Below, one piece after another: positions 47,455 through 56,255 of a stretch of 64,000 nucleotides of DNA. A program made the translations under genes and the position numbers. Where the stretch lies: NCBI RefSeq assembly GCF_014764405.1, contig NZ_CP061725.1, positions 4,960,001 to 5,024,000 on the forward strand. The letters run 5' to 3'. This DNA is from Micromonospora craniellae (GTDB lineage Bacteria > Actinomycetota > Actinomycetes > Mycobacteriales > Micromonosporaceae). The notes beneath the pieces are model-generated. The model was not told the origin of the DNA. It was given only the letters and a program-made list of their open reading frames with translations, and searched no databases. Numbering within the stretch: the stretch's first letter is position 1; each line of letters starts with the position of its first letter.

Positions 47455-49159
47455 CCTCCCCGAGTCAGAGGCGATTTGACTGATCGAGGGCGATAAACGA
47501 AAGGTGCTCCTGACCTGCAAGGATTTGGGTGTCGAGTCCATGTCCACAGCAGAAGCGGGTGCACCTTTCTGGTGAGTAAGGGTAGCGGGTGGGATCAGCG
47601 GCTGGTCGTCGGCGCGGGCGGGAAGGGTCTGGTCGGTCACGCGGGTGCGGTCCTGCTGCGCAAATGCGCAGATCGGACCGGTCTGACCAGCGGTTTGAAC
47701 AAGGTGCTACCGCGCGGCAAGGGCCCTGGGTGGTGGGATCGCGGCACGGTCCTGGTCTCACTCGCGGTCGCGATCGTGCTCGGCGCCACGAGCATGTCCG
47801 ACATCGCGGTCCTCGCCCATCAGGGATTGGTCTTCGGTGATCGGCCGTCGGAGCCAACCGTCCGGCGAGCGTTGGCCGGTCTCGACGAGACCGCGCTGAA
47901 ACGGATCGGCAAAGCGCGGGCGAAGGTCCGCGCTCACGTATGGGCCCTGCTCGCCCGCCGCCCGCAAGGGTTCCCGTGGCTGACGGTGGCGGGCAAGCTG
48001 CTGTCCGGGTGGGTGGTCATCGATCTGGACGCCACCCTGATCACCGCTCACTCACCGAAGCAGGGTGCGGCGGCCACGTTCAAGAAGGGTTTCGGGTTCC
48101 ATCCGCTCGGTGCGTGGTGTGCGAACACCGCGGAATGCCTGGCCATGCTGCTGCGGCCCGGCAGTGCCGGCTCGAATACGGTCGCCGATCACATCCGGGT
48201 TCTCGGTGAGGCGATCGCTCAGTTGCCGGTCGCCTACCGGCGCAAGATTCTGATCAGGGTCGATGGGGCCGGTGCCACCCACGACCTGCTCGAGCACATC
48301 GAGGCGATGAACCGGCTGTGGCGCAGCGTGAAGTTCACCGTCGGCTGGACGATCACCGACGCCGACGAGATCGCGATCGAGCAACTGCCTGCTGAAGCGT
48401 GGACCGACGGCCTCGCCCAGGACGGCACGGCCGTCGACACCGCGCATGTCGCGGAACTGACCGGCCTCAACCAGCGCCTGGAGAACTGGAACGGCCGGCT
48501 ACGGCTGCTCGTGCGGCGCACGAAGCCGTCGGCCCGGCACGCGAAGAATCTCACCGCGCTGGAGAAGCGGACCGGCTGGCGGTACGCGATCGTCGCCACC
48601 AACATCAGCCGGATCGCCGGGGTGCCGGGCTCGCACCAGCCGCAATGGATCGACGCTTTGCATCGTTCGCACGCAGGAGTGGAAGACAAGGTGCGCACGA
48701 ACAAGGCCATGGGCCTGCGGAACCTGCCGTCGAAGGCCTGGACCGTCAACCGCGGCTGGGTCCTCGCCGCCAACATCGCCGCGGACATCACTTCCTGGAC
48801 CCGGTTGCTCGGCCTGCACGACCAGGACGACCTCGCCCACGCCGAACCCGCAACACTGCGTTACCGGCTGCTGCACCTGCCCGCGAAACTGGCCGCCCAC
48901 GCCCGCCGGCGTGTCCTGTCCATCCCCGAGACCTGGCCGTGGGCCGACGCGTTCACCCTCTGCTGGCAGCGCCTCACCCTGCTACCACTGACAACCTGAC
49001 CCTGGACCCCTGTACCTACCAGTAGAAAGACCGTGACCGAGGGCCCGGAGAACTCGCGCTTCCACAGCGACACGTGGCGATATCACACCCAAACCGGGTG
49101 GACAAAACGGTCAAGCCGAAACGGTCAGGCAGGGAGCAAGACCCTCTGACGGATCGAGG
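47455..49159 (+). mobile_element. IS1380-family element, copy C (inverted relative to A and B)
   Basis: The copy is 1705 bp, with the 4-bp duplication TCAA at 47451-47454 and 49160-49163. Copies A and B have the opposite orientation. Confidence 0.95.
47572..48999 (+). CDS. IS1380-family transposase (copy C)
   Basis: The 475-residue protein is identical to copies A and B, with a GTG start and full length. It is the innermost gene of the four-level nest. Confidence 0.94.
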   Translation: MSKGSGWDQRLVVGAGGKGLVGHAGAVLLRKCADRTGLTSGLNKVLPRGKGPGWWDRGTVLVSLAVAIVLGATSMSDIAVLAHQGLVFGDRPSEPTVRRALAGLDETALKRIGKARAKVRAHVWALLARRPQGFPWLTVAGKLLSGWVVIDLDATLITAHSPKQGAAATFKKGFGFHPLGAWCANTAECLAMLLRPGSAGSNTVADHIRVLGEAIAQLPVAYRRKILIRVDGAGATHDLLEHIEAMNRLWRSVKFTVGWTITDADEIAIEQLPAEAWTDGLAQDGTAVDTAHVAELTGLNQRLENWNGRLRLLVRRTKPSARHAKNLTALEKRTGWRYAIVATNISRIAGVPGSHQPQWIDALHRSHAGVEDKVRTNKAMGLRNLPSKAWTVNRGWVLAANIAADITSWTRLLGLHDQDDLAHAEPATLRYRLLHLPAKLAAHARRRVLSIPETWPWADAFTLCWQRLTLLPLTT

Positions 49160-49777
49160 TCAACGACCCACCCCGGCCAAACACCTCTGAAAGATCAACG
49201 ACACCTATCCAGTTACGAGAGACCTTCGCCGCCGTCCTGTCGCAGCAGGGTGGTGAAGCTGGGGGCAGCCTGATCCGGGAGGTGCCGGGGAGGGTGGCAA
49301 GCGGCCCCGACAACGCCGGGACGTAACCAGTACTGCCAGATGGCGCGGGTCCGGCAAGCGAGACGGAGAGGTATACGCGAGGAACCGGTGTCTGAAGCCT
49401 CCTAACGATCCCTACCAGCTCGAACCTGGCGGATGTGGGCTGGGTGCGGTGCGTCCTGGTCCTCTTCTCTCGGGACGGGGAACTCCTGCGGCTGCTGACG
49501 TTCGGCGGTCCGGGAGGCCACGGTGAAGTGCTGCGGGGTAGCCGTGGCGATGCCGCGGGGGTATAGCCGGGTGCCTCCTTCGTCGAGCGATCAGTCAGTG
49601 AACACGGGAACTTTCCCGGCTTTGCCCGGGGCCGTCTCAGCCAGAGACGACGCCTCGGGTTGGGTTCACCGTCGGCCGATCGGGTCGGGAGAGGGCGGAG
49701 CCGCCGTAGTACTCCGAGGCCGGGAGAGCCGGTCACATGGGGAAGGGCGGCAGCGAGATCGCAAGGGAGGTACTGCA

Positions 49778-51241
49778 ATGCCCGAAGACACGGTGGTGGA
49801 TACCGCCGTCACGTGGCCGACCCCGGAAGAGGCATGGACGCGGGTACGGGGAATGCAGATCAAACTGCACCGTTGGGCGGCGGCCGACCACGGTCGCCGG
49901 TTTGACGATGTCTACAACTTCGTCAGCGACCCCGCCACGCTGGTCGTGGCGTTGCAACGGGTCGCCGGGAATGCCGGAGCCCGCACTGCCGGAGTGGACG
50001 GCGTCACCGCTGTCCACGTGAGCATGGCCGGGCCCGAAGTGTTCCTGGACCATGTCCGTTCCCTGCTGAAGACCGGCACGTTCCGGCCACTACCAGTACG
50101 GGAGAAGATGATTCCCAAGACCGGCGGGAAACTACGCCGGCTGGGGATACCGACCATCACGGACCGTGTGGTCCAGGCAGCGCTGAAGCTGGTCCTGGAG
50201 CCCATCTTCGAGGCGGATTTCCAGCCTTGTTCGTATGGGTTCCGGCCGAACCGGCGCGCGCACGACGCGATCGCCGAGATCCATCATCTGGCCACCGCCG
50301 GTTACCGGTGGGTGCTGGACGCGGACATCGAGGCGTGCTTCGACCGTATCGACCACCCGGCCTTGATGGGTCGGGTGCGAGCGCGGGTGAAGGACAAGCG
50401 AGTGCTCGCGCTGGTGAAGGCGTTCCTCAAGGCCGGGATCATGACTGAGCTCGGCGAGCGGAACGAGACCACGTCCGGCACACCCCAAGGAGGGATCCTC
50501 TCACCACTGCTGGCCAACATCGCGTTGTCGGTTCTCGACGAGTTCTTCGTCGAGCAATGGGCGGCAGCGGGCACCGGCCAGCAGCGCAGGCAACGACGCG
50601 CCAAAGGACTGGCGACGTGGCAGTTGGTCCGCTACGCCGACGACTTCCTCGTCCTGGTCCATGGCAACCAGGAACACGTCGAGGACCTGCGCGACCAGGT
50701 GAGTACCGTTCTGGCGACGATGGGCCTGCGCCTATCTGAGTCCAAGACCAGGATCACCCACCTTGCCGACGGGGTCGACTTCCTCGGCTTCCGCATCGTC
50801 TGGAAGCGGAAACGAGGAACGGACAAGTGGCATGTATACACGTTCATCGCCGACAAGCCGGTCCAGGCGCTGAAACGGAAGATCAAGTCACTGACCCGCC
50901 GGTTGTCGCACCTGAGCTACCGGGAGACGCTGGTCAAGATCAACTACATCCAGCGTGGATGGGCCAACTACTTCAAGCACGCGGTCGCCAAGCACACCTT
51001 CTCCCACCTGCAGAACTTCATCTGGTGGCGAGTGATCAACTGGGTGATGCGCCGCAACCGCATGACCTGGAGAGCCATCCAGCGATGGCTGCGCACCCCG
51101 CAAGGGTGGCAGCCCATCGCCTTCGACGGGGTCGAGTTGTTCAAGATGGCGAAGGTCCCCGTGACCCGATACCGCTATCGCGGCACCAAGATCCCGAACC
51201 CCTGGCAGCCCACACCGACAAGCCCACCCCCAACGGCATGA
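49778..51241 (+). CDS. ltrA: Group II intron reverse transcriptase/maturase
   Basis: The 487-residue intron-encoded protein has RT motifs GFRPNRRAHDAI, VLDADIEACFDRIDH, GTPQGGILSPLLANI and the catalytic YADD near residue 287, then a maturase (GIIM) domain (LSYRETLVKINYIQRGWANYF). It ends shortly after that with a Pro-rich tail and has no HNH endonuclease domain. It helps the intron RNA splice and copies it at new DNA sites. ATG 49778 follows GGGAGG; upstream in-frame codons lie in structured intron RNA. It appears intact. Confidence 0.93.
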   Translation: MPEDTVVDTAVTWPTPEEAWTRVRGMQIKLHRWAAADHGRRFDDVYNFVSDPATLVVALQRVAGNAGARTAGVDGVTAVHVSMAGPEVFLDHVRSLLKTGTFRPLPVREKMIPKTGGKLRRLGIPTITDRVVQAALKLVLEPIFEADFQPCSYGFRPNRRAHDAIAEIHHLATAGYRWVLDADIEACFDRIDHPALMGRVRARVKDKRVLALVKAFLKAGIMTELGERNETTSGTPQGGILSPLLANIALSVLDEFFVEQWAAAGTGQQRRQRRAKGLATWQLVRYADDFLVLVHGNQEHVEDLRDQVSTVLATMGLRLSESKTRITHLADGVDFLGFRIVWKRKRGTDKWHVYTFIADKPVQALKRKIKSLTRRLSHLSYRETLVKINYIQRGWANYFKHAVAKHTFSHLQNFIWWRVINWVMRRNRMTWRAIQRWLRTPQGWQPIAFDGVELFKMAKVPVTRYRYRGTKIPNPWQPTPTSPPPTA

Positions 51242-51250
51242 CCTCGTGGA

Positions 51251-51284
51251 GAGCCCGGTGCGGTGAGAGTCGCACGCCGGGTTC
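51251..51284 (+). ncRNA. Group II intron domain V
   Basis: The 34-nt hairpin starts GAGCCCGG with the AGC catalytic triad, has a 2-nt CG bulge on the 3' strand and a GAGA tetraloop. This is the standard ribozyme core. The following segment to 51347 would form domain VI and the 3' splice site. Confidence 0.85.
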
Positions 51285-51568
51285 GGCGGGCGGGTCCGGG
51301 AAACGGACCTGGAGCAATCCAGGCACCGCGCCCGGGCCCGACCCAACACGTTCGGCTGGCTGGTACGTAATCGGCGTCTGGCCCGGGACTACGAGCGGTT
51401 GACCGTCAACTCTGAGGCCATGATCAAGGTAGCGATGATTCGACTCATGACGATACGTCTGGCCGGGCAGGCGGTCCGGTGGAGCAACACTACCGAACGC
51501 GAAGCCGCCCGACGTATCAACGCTGAACGACTTATCGCCACGTAGTCACCTGGTTACCCGACGGTCTC

Positions 51569-53095
51569 TCAGACGCGCGGGCGGCGACCGTCCGCGCCGA
51601 AGCGCAGATAGGCCAGGACCGCCACCACCGTGCACACAGCCTGACCAGCGACCCAGCCCCAACCGGGGCGTACCGGCCCCAGCAGGGCGACCAGGGTCGG
51701 CGCCGCGAACAGCAGCACGTCCGTCCCGTTGAGCAGCCACAGCACCGGGCCGGGCGAGAACGCGCCCATCGGGGTGACGACCAGCGGCAGGGAGTGGTCG
51801 ATCCCACCCGCCTGCGCCCGCCGGACGGCCATCATCGCGGCCGTCGGGCCGAACGCCAGCCCCAGCGCCCACCAGGGGCCGGGCGGCAGGTCGCCGAGCA
51901 ACCCCAGCACCGCCACAGCCAGTCCGGACCAGGCCGTGGCCAGCACCGCCGGCACGACCAGCCGGATCGCGACCGCCCGGCGGCCGGTCAGCCCGAGCAG
52001 CCGCAGCAGCGCCGAGTGAGCCGCATCGCGGCGCAGCGCGTCCAGGGTGACCCCGGCGACGGTGACCGCCCCCACCACCAGGGCGGTCGCCGGCAACCAG
52101 CCGGCACCGGCGGTGAGCATCGCCGGCAGCGGTGCCGCCGCGGCCAACCAACCCAGCCGCCAGCCGCGTCGACGAAGCACCAGCAGATCCTGTTGCAGCG
52201 GCACCAGCCGGCCCAACCGGGGACGCAGCGGCCGGGAGCGCAGTGCCCGCCGCCGCCAGTACCGCCGCTCGCGCAGATCGGCGAGGAAGGACGGCTCGAC
52301 GGCGTACGCGGCGTCCAGGTACGTGCCGACGGTCAGCGACGGCTCGTGCAGCCGGACGTCGGGCAGGCGCGCCAGGTCACGGACGGCCAGGGCGGTCAGG
52401 CCCGCGACGGCGAGCAGGGCGCCCAGAGTGAGCGGGAGTGGCGGCGCGTCGACGCCGGGCAGCGTCGGCAGCGGGCGGACCCGGCTCAGCAGCACCGTCG
52501 CGCCCAGCGCCACCAGCAGCGCCGGCACCACCACGTCCAGCACCCGGGCGTACCCCGGCCGGCGCTGCGCGGCCACCGTGAGCAACGCCAGGAGGGCACC
52601 GGTGGCCGCACCCAGGGTGAGCCAGCCGGTCAGGGCGTACCCGGAGACCGGGCGGACGGCCAGGCGGGCGGCGCCGGCCAGCGCCAGCAACGTGCCCCCG
52701 ACCGCCCCGACCGCCAGCGCCCGCACCAGCGCCGGCAGCAGCAGGCCGCGTCGGGGCACCGGCGCCGGCAGCAGCCAGGTCAACTCCCCACGCCCCAGGA
52801 CCAACGGACCCGCCTGACGCAGCAGCAGCATCAGGCCGGCAGCGCCCGCACCCAGCAGCACCAGCACCACCAGCCGGTCCGGTGAGGCCGCCCCCGCCGC
52901 CGGCCACATCGCCGAGCCGACCCCCGGACCGAACAACCCGACCGCCATCGCCACCGTCAGCACCAGCAGGTACGCGCTCTCCAGCGAGAGCGAGGGTGCG
53001 CGTTCGGCCCGCTGCCTGCGCACCCAGCGGCGCAGCCGGCGAGCGGTCGGCGGCACCGGCTCCGGCCGGGTCGGCGCCTCGGCCACCCGCGTCAT
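51569..53095 (-). CDS. Multi-span membrane protein, ABC transporter permease component
   Basis: The 508-residue protein has about ten or more hydrophobic segments (for example YLLVLTVAMAVGLFG, LVVLVLLGAGAAGLMLL, ALLALLTVAAQ) and a cytosolic Arg-rich N-terminus. It overlaps the ATPase gene by 4 bp (ATGA) and is presumably its membrane partner; similar proteins are classed as DUF6297. Substrate unknown. Its TGA stop is part of the TCA target duplication of the IS5-family element, which left the coding sequence intact. Confidence 0.82.
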   Translation of the reverse strand: MTRVAEAPTRPEPVPPTARRLRRWVRRQRAERAPSLSLESAYLLVLTVAMAVGLFGPGVGSAMWPAAGAASPDRLVVLVLLGAGAAGLMLLLRQAGPLVLGRGELTWLLPAPVPRRGLLLPALVRALAVGAVGGTLLALAGAARLAVRPVSGYALTGWLTLGAATGALLALLTVAAQRRPGYARVLDVVVPALLVALGATVLLSRVRPLPTLPGVDAPPLPLTLGALLAVAGLTALAVRDLARLPDVRLHEPSLTVGTYLDAAYAVEPSFLADLRERRYWRRRALRSRPLRPRLGRLVPLQQDLLVLRRRGWRLGWLAAAAPLPAMLTAGAGWLPATALVVGAVTVAGVTLDALRRDAAHSALLRLLGLTGRRAVAIRLVVPAVLATAWSGLAVAVLGLLGDLPPGPWWALGLAFGPTAAMMAVRRAQAGGIDHSLPLVVTPMGAFSPGPVLWLLNGTDVLLFAAPTLVALLGPVRPGWGWVAGQAVCTVVAVLAYLRFGADGRRPRV

Positions 53096-53748
53096 GTGCC
53101 CGCGTCGGGTGCCGGTGACCCGGTGTGCAGCCGGAGGACCGGACAGCCGAGGGCGGCCACGAAGACCGGATCGTGACTGGCGAACAGCAGGCTCCCACCG
53201 GCGGCCAGATGATCGCCGAGCAGACCGGCCACCACCGGCCGGATCGACGCGTCCAGCCGCTGCTCCGGCTCGTCGAGCACCAGCAGTTCCGCCGGACGGG
53301 CCAGGGCGGCGGCCAGCAGCAGGCGTTGCCGCTCACCCGAGGAGAGGCGGTCCGGGGTGCCGTCGCCGAGGTCGCGCAGGCCCAGCACGGACAGCAGCTC
53401 GTCCACCCGACCGTCGGCCGGGTCGTGGCCACCGGCCATCCGGACCAGCTCCACGTGCTCCCGGACGGTCAGTCCGGCGTACCAACTGGGCTGCTCGACG
53501 GTGGTCACCACCCGGCGCCAGAACGCGGCCGAGCCGTCCGGCGCGGCCCCGAACACCCGGACCCGGCCCGCGCTCGGGTCGGTCAGGCCGGTGACGCAGC
53601 GCAACACGGTGGACTTGCCCGCGCCGTTCTCGCCGACCAGGCAGAGCGCGCCGCCCGCCGCCAGGTCGAAGTCGACGTCCCGCACCACGGTCACGCTGCC
53701 GAACGTGACGTGCAGGTCCGCGACAGCCACGATCGGTTCACCCACCAC
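53092..53748 (-). CDS. ABC transporter ATP-binding protein
   Basis: The 218-residue ATPase has Walker A GENGAGKST near residue 40, signature LSSGERQRL near 136, and Walker B LLVLDEPEQRLD near 156 followed by SHD. It is the first gene of a two-gene transporter operon. GTG 53748 is used. The upstream region is shared divergently with the LLM oxidoreductase gene, 61 bp away. Confidence 0.92.
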   Translation of the reverse strand: MVGEPIVAVADLHVTFGSVTVVRDVDFDLAAGGALCLVGENGAGKSTVLRCVTGLTDPSAGRVRVFGAAPDGSAAFWRRVVTTVEQPSWYAGLTVREHVELVRMAGGHDPADGRVDELLSVLGLRDLGDGTPDRLSSGERQRLLLAAALARPAELLVLDEPEQRLDASIRPVVAGLLGDHLAAGGSLLFASHDPVFVAALGCPVLRLHTGSPAPDAGT

Positions 53749-53797
53749 ACCAGCCTAGATCGACTGCACGAGTCGGGCGGTACGGCCGTGGGCTTTC

Positions 53798-53803
53798 TAT
53801 GCT
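53798..53803 (+). promoter_or_regulatory. -10 box of a leaderless promoter
   Basis: TATGCT ends 6 bp before the ATG at 53810, and no ribosome binding site is present, so the transcript probably begins at the start codon. Confidence 0.5.
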
Positions 53804-53809
53804 CGGTGC

Positions 53810-54739
53810 ATGGAACTGCGGATCTTTACCGAACCACAGCAGGGCGCGACCTACGACGCCCTGCTGGCCGTGGCCCGCCGCGCCGAGGAAACCGGCTTCG
53901 GCGCCTTCTTCCGTTCGGACCACTACCTCATGATGGGGTCGGTCAGCGGCGAGCCGGGCCCCACCGACGCCTGGACGACCCTGGCCGGGCTGGCCCGGGA
54001 CACCCGCTCGATCCGGCTCGGCACGCTGATGACCGCCGCGACGTTCCGGCTGCCCGGCCCGCTGGCCATCACCGTCGCGCAGGTCGACCAGATGAGCGGC
54101 GGCCGGGTCGAACTGGGCATCGGCACCGGGTGGTACGACGCCGAGCACAGCGCGTACGGGATCCCGTTCCCGGCGCTCAAGGAGCGCTTCGACCGGCTGG
54201 ACGAACAGCTCGCCGTGATCACCGGTCTGTGGCGTACCCCGCCGGGGGAGACGTTCGCCTTCACCGGCCGCCACTACCAGGTCAGCGATTCACCGGCGCT
54301 GCCCAAGCCGGTGCAGCAGCCGCACCCGCCGATCCTGCTCGGCGGCATGGGCGCGAAGCGGACCCCGCAGCTCACCGCCAGGTACGCCGACGAGTTCAAC
54401 CTGCCGTTCGTCTCGATCGACGACACGGTCACCCAGTTCGGTCGGGTGCGTGCCGCCTGCCAGGAGATCGGCCGGAGCCCGGATGAGTTGACCTGGTCCA
54501 ACGCGCTGGTGCTCTGCTGCGGCAAGGACGACGCCGAGGTGGCCCGGCGGGCCGCCGCGATCGGCCGGGACGCGGACGAACTGCGCGAGAACGGGCTGGC
54601 CGGCACGCCCGCCGAGGTGGTCGACAAGCTCGGCCGGTACGCCTCGGTGGGCAGCCAGCGGGTCTACCTCCAGGTGCTCGACCTCGCCGACCTGGACCAC
54701 CTGGACCTGGTCGCCGCAGAGGTGCTGCCGCAGCTCTGA
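53810..54739 (+). CDS. LLM-class F420-dependent oxidoreductase
   Basis: The 309-residue luciferase-like TIM-barrel flavin/F420 enzyme has family regions AEETGFGAFFRSDHYL, IRLGTLMTAATFRLPGPLA, SGGRVELGIGTGWYDAEH and HPPILLGG. In actinobacteria these mostly use F420H2; the substrate cannot be told. It is expressed alone, divergently from the ABC transporter pair. Confidence 0.92.
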   Translation: MELRIFTEPQQGATYDALLAVARRAEETGFGAFFRSDHYLMMGSVSGEPGPTDAWTTLAGLARDTRSIRLGTLMTAATFRLPGPLAITVAQVDQMSGGRVELGIGTGWYDAEHSAYGIPFPALKERFDRLDEQLAVITGLWRTPPGETFAFTGRHYQVSDSPALPKPVQQPHPPILLGGMGAKRTPQLTARYADEFNLPFVSIDDTVTQFGRVRAACQEIGRSPDELTWSNALVLCCGKDDAEVARRAAAIGRDADELRENGLAGTPAEVVDKLGRYASVGSQRVYLQVLDLADLDHLDLVAAEVLPQL

Positions 54740-54957
54740 GTGGTTGCGGTGTCGGCCCCGGTCCGGGGTGGCGGACCGGGAGTCGGCACCGGTGACGGCG
54801 CCGGTCCCGGCGAGGGTGACGGCTGCGGGGTGGGCTGGCTCGCCGGGTACGCACCCGTCGGCGCGCTGGCCGGAAAGACGCCGCTGCCGGTCGGGTCGAT
54901 CTCCTCCTCGGAGGGGTACACGTCGCCACGAGGGGCGGGATCACGGTAGCTGCTCAT
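54664..54957 (-). CDS. Proline-rich small hypothetical protein
   Basis: The 97-residue frame starts MSSYRDPAPRGDVYPSEEE and is followed by a Pro/Ser-rich low-complexity stretch. Third positions are strongly GC. It overlaps the 3' end of the oxidoreductase gene by 76 bp convergently, and the last 30 residues may be read-through. It is divergent from the flavoprotein gene at 55017. No function is recognised; it could be a chance frame. Confidence 0.4.
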   Translation of the reverse strand: MSSYRDPAPRGDVYPSEEEIDPTGSGVFPASAPTGAYPASQPTPQPSPSPGPAPSPVPTPGPPPRTGADTATTQSCGSTSAATRSRWSRSARSSTWR

Positions 54958-55016
54958 CGGCGTAGGGTTCCCCGACGGAGCCGGCGGTAACCGTCGGCGC
55001 GGAAGGGGGCGGTCGC

Positions 55017-56252
55017 GTGTCGACGCAGCGCAACTGGGCGGGCAACATCCGGTACTCCGCGCGGGCGTACCATCGGCCGTCGTCCCTGGACGAGCTGCGC
55101 GAGCTGGTCGCCGGCAGCGACCGCATCCGGACGGTGGGCAGCGGGCACTCCTTCAACCGGATCGGCGACACCACCGGGGCGCTGGTCGACCTGTCCGGGC
55201 TGCCGGCCACGATCCGCCTCGACGCGCAGCGCCGCACCGTCGACGTTCCGGCCGCGACCCGCTACGGCGACCTGGCCACCTGGCTGCACCAGCAGGGGTA
55301 CGCCCTGGCCAACCTGGCCTCCCTGCCGCACATCTCGGTGGCCGGGGCGGTCGCCACCGGCACCCACGGTTCCGGTGTCACCGTCGGCAACCTGGCCACC
55401 GCCGTCGCCGGACTCGAACTGGTCACCGGCGCCGGCGACCTGCACACCGCCGACCGGGACTCGGCCGACTTCGCCGGCACGGTCGTCGCCCTCGGCGCCC
55501 TCGGCGTGGTCACCCGGCTCACCCTGGACGTGGTGCCCACCTACGACGTGCGGCAGTACGTCCGGCTGGACCTGCCCCGCGCCGCGCTGGACGAGGCGCT
55601 CGCCGCCGCGTACAGCGTCAGCGTCTTCACCGACTGGCGCTCCACCCTCGGCACCCAAGTCTGGCGCAAGCAGCTCGCCGACCAGCCGCCACCGCCCGCC
55701 GACTGGCTCGGCACGACGGCGGCCGACCGGCCCTGGCACCCGGTGCCCGGCATGCCCACGGTCAACTGCACCGAACAGCTCGGCGTCGCCGGGCCGTGGC
55801 ACGAGCGGCTGCCGCACTTCCGGCTCGGCTTCACCCCGAGCAGCGGCGACGAGTTGCAGTCCGAATACCACCTGCCGCGCGCCGACGCCGCCGAGGCGCT
55901 CGCCGCGCTGGACGAGGTGGCGCACCTGATCGCCCCGGTGTCGCAGACCAGCGAGCTGCGCACCGTCGCGGCCGACCGGCTGTGGCTCAGCCCGCAGTAC
56001 GACCGGGACACCCTCGCCGTGCACTTCACCTGGATCGCCGACACCACCAAGGTGCTGCCGGTGCTCGCCGAGGTGGAACGCGTCCTGGCCCCCTTCGCCC
56101 CGCGCCCGCACTGGGGCAAGGTCTTCACCCTGCCGCCCGAGGCGATCGCGGCCACCTACCCCCGCTGGGCGGACTTCGCCGCCCTGCTCATTCGGCTGGA
56201 CCCGGCCGGCAGGTTCCGTACCGAGGAACTGGACCTCCTCTTTCCCCGCTGA
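55017..56252 (+). CDS. FAD-linked oxidase, alditol oxidase-like
   Basis: The 411-residue flavoprotein of the VAO/PCMH family has the FAD-binding region IRTVGSGHSFN near residues 38-48, whose His is the usual covalent FAD attachment site in alditol/xylitol oxidases, then SVAGAVATGTHGSG. The C-terminal half matches the alditol oxidase family in length and layout (QSEYHLPR, HFTW, FAPRPHWGKVF). It oxidises alditols with O2, yielding H2O2. GTG 55017 follows GGAAGGGGG. Alternatives are an L-gulonolactone oxidase-like enzyme. Confidence 0.88.
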   Translation: MSTQRNWAGNIRYSARAYHRPSSLDELRELVAGSDRIRTVGSGHSFNRIGDTTGALVDLSGLPATIRLDAQRRTVDVPAATRYGDLATWLHQQGYALANLASLPHISVAGAVATGTHGSGVTVGNLATAVAGLELVTGAGDLHTADRDSADFAGTVVALGALGVVTRLTLDVVPTYDVRQYVRLDLPRAALDEALAAAYSVSVFTDWRSTLGTQVWRKQLADQPPPPADWLGTTAADRPWHPVPGMPTVNCTEQLGVAGPWHERLPHFRLGFTPSSGDELQSEYHLPRADAAEALAALDEVAHLIAPVSQTSELRTVAADRLWLSPQYDRDTLAVHFTWIADTTKVLPVLAEVERVLAPFAPRPHWGKVFTLPPEAIAATYPRWADFAALLIRLDPAGRFRTEELDLLFPR

Positions 56253-56255
56253 CCC

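Larger units (their letters stand above)
45947..49216 (-). mobile_element. IS66-family element, copy 2, interrupted by IS1380 copy C
   Basis: This is the same element as 33254-34814, with GTAACTGG ends and the 8-bp duplication GAGAGACC (45939-45946, 49217-49224). The IS1380 insertion lies between the transposase start and the right end, about 10 bp upstream of the transposase start codon, so the transposase frame is intact but has lost its native upstream region. Confidence 0.94.
45904..51347 (+). mobile_element. Group II intron (with IS66 and IS1380 inserted in its 5' region)
   Basis: The 5' end GTGCGCC matches the group II GUGYG consensus and the 3' end CCAAC ends in AY. Excising 45904-51347 restores the IS5 transposase codon for codon (AGG then ACG). 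Without the inserted 3270-bp IS66 composite and one 8-bp duplication the intron is 2166 bp, a normal length. Segments 45904-45946 and 49225-49777 are intron RNA (domains I-IV region, no protein), followed by the reverse transcriptase gene and domains V/VI. Confidence 0.88.
45199..51545 (+). pseudogene. IS5-family transposase interrupted by a group II intron
   Basis: Exon 1 (45199-45903) encodes YPSSLTDAMWAILAPLMP, the VLDAQSIKSSEGGECRG catalytic region, VWADGGYANS, and ends at RRWVVER. Exon 2 (51348-51545) resumes with TFGWLVRNRRLARDYERLT and ends INAERLIAT. Precise joining gives a complete 300-residue protein, with the WVVERTFGWL Glu region rebuilt at the junction. The gene might be expressed if the intron can splice, which the two large inserts in its 5' RNA region make doubtful. 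Confidence 0.85.
45101..51568 (+). mobile_element. IS5-family element carrying a group II intron and two further ISs
   Basis: The ends are GAGACCGTCGGGTAACC (left) and its complement (right). TCA at 45098-45100 and 51569-51571 is the 3-bp target duplication. The right-hand TCA is also the stop codon (TGA on the minus strand) of the permease gene ending at 51569. Without the intron and its inserts the IS is about 1.02 kb. Confidence 0.9.
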
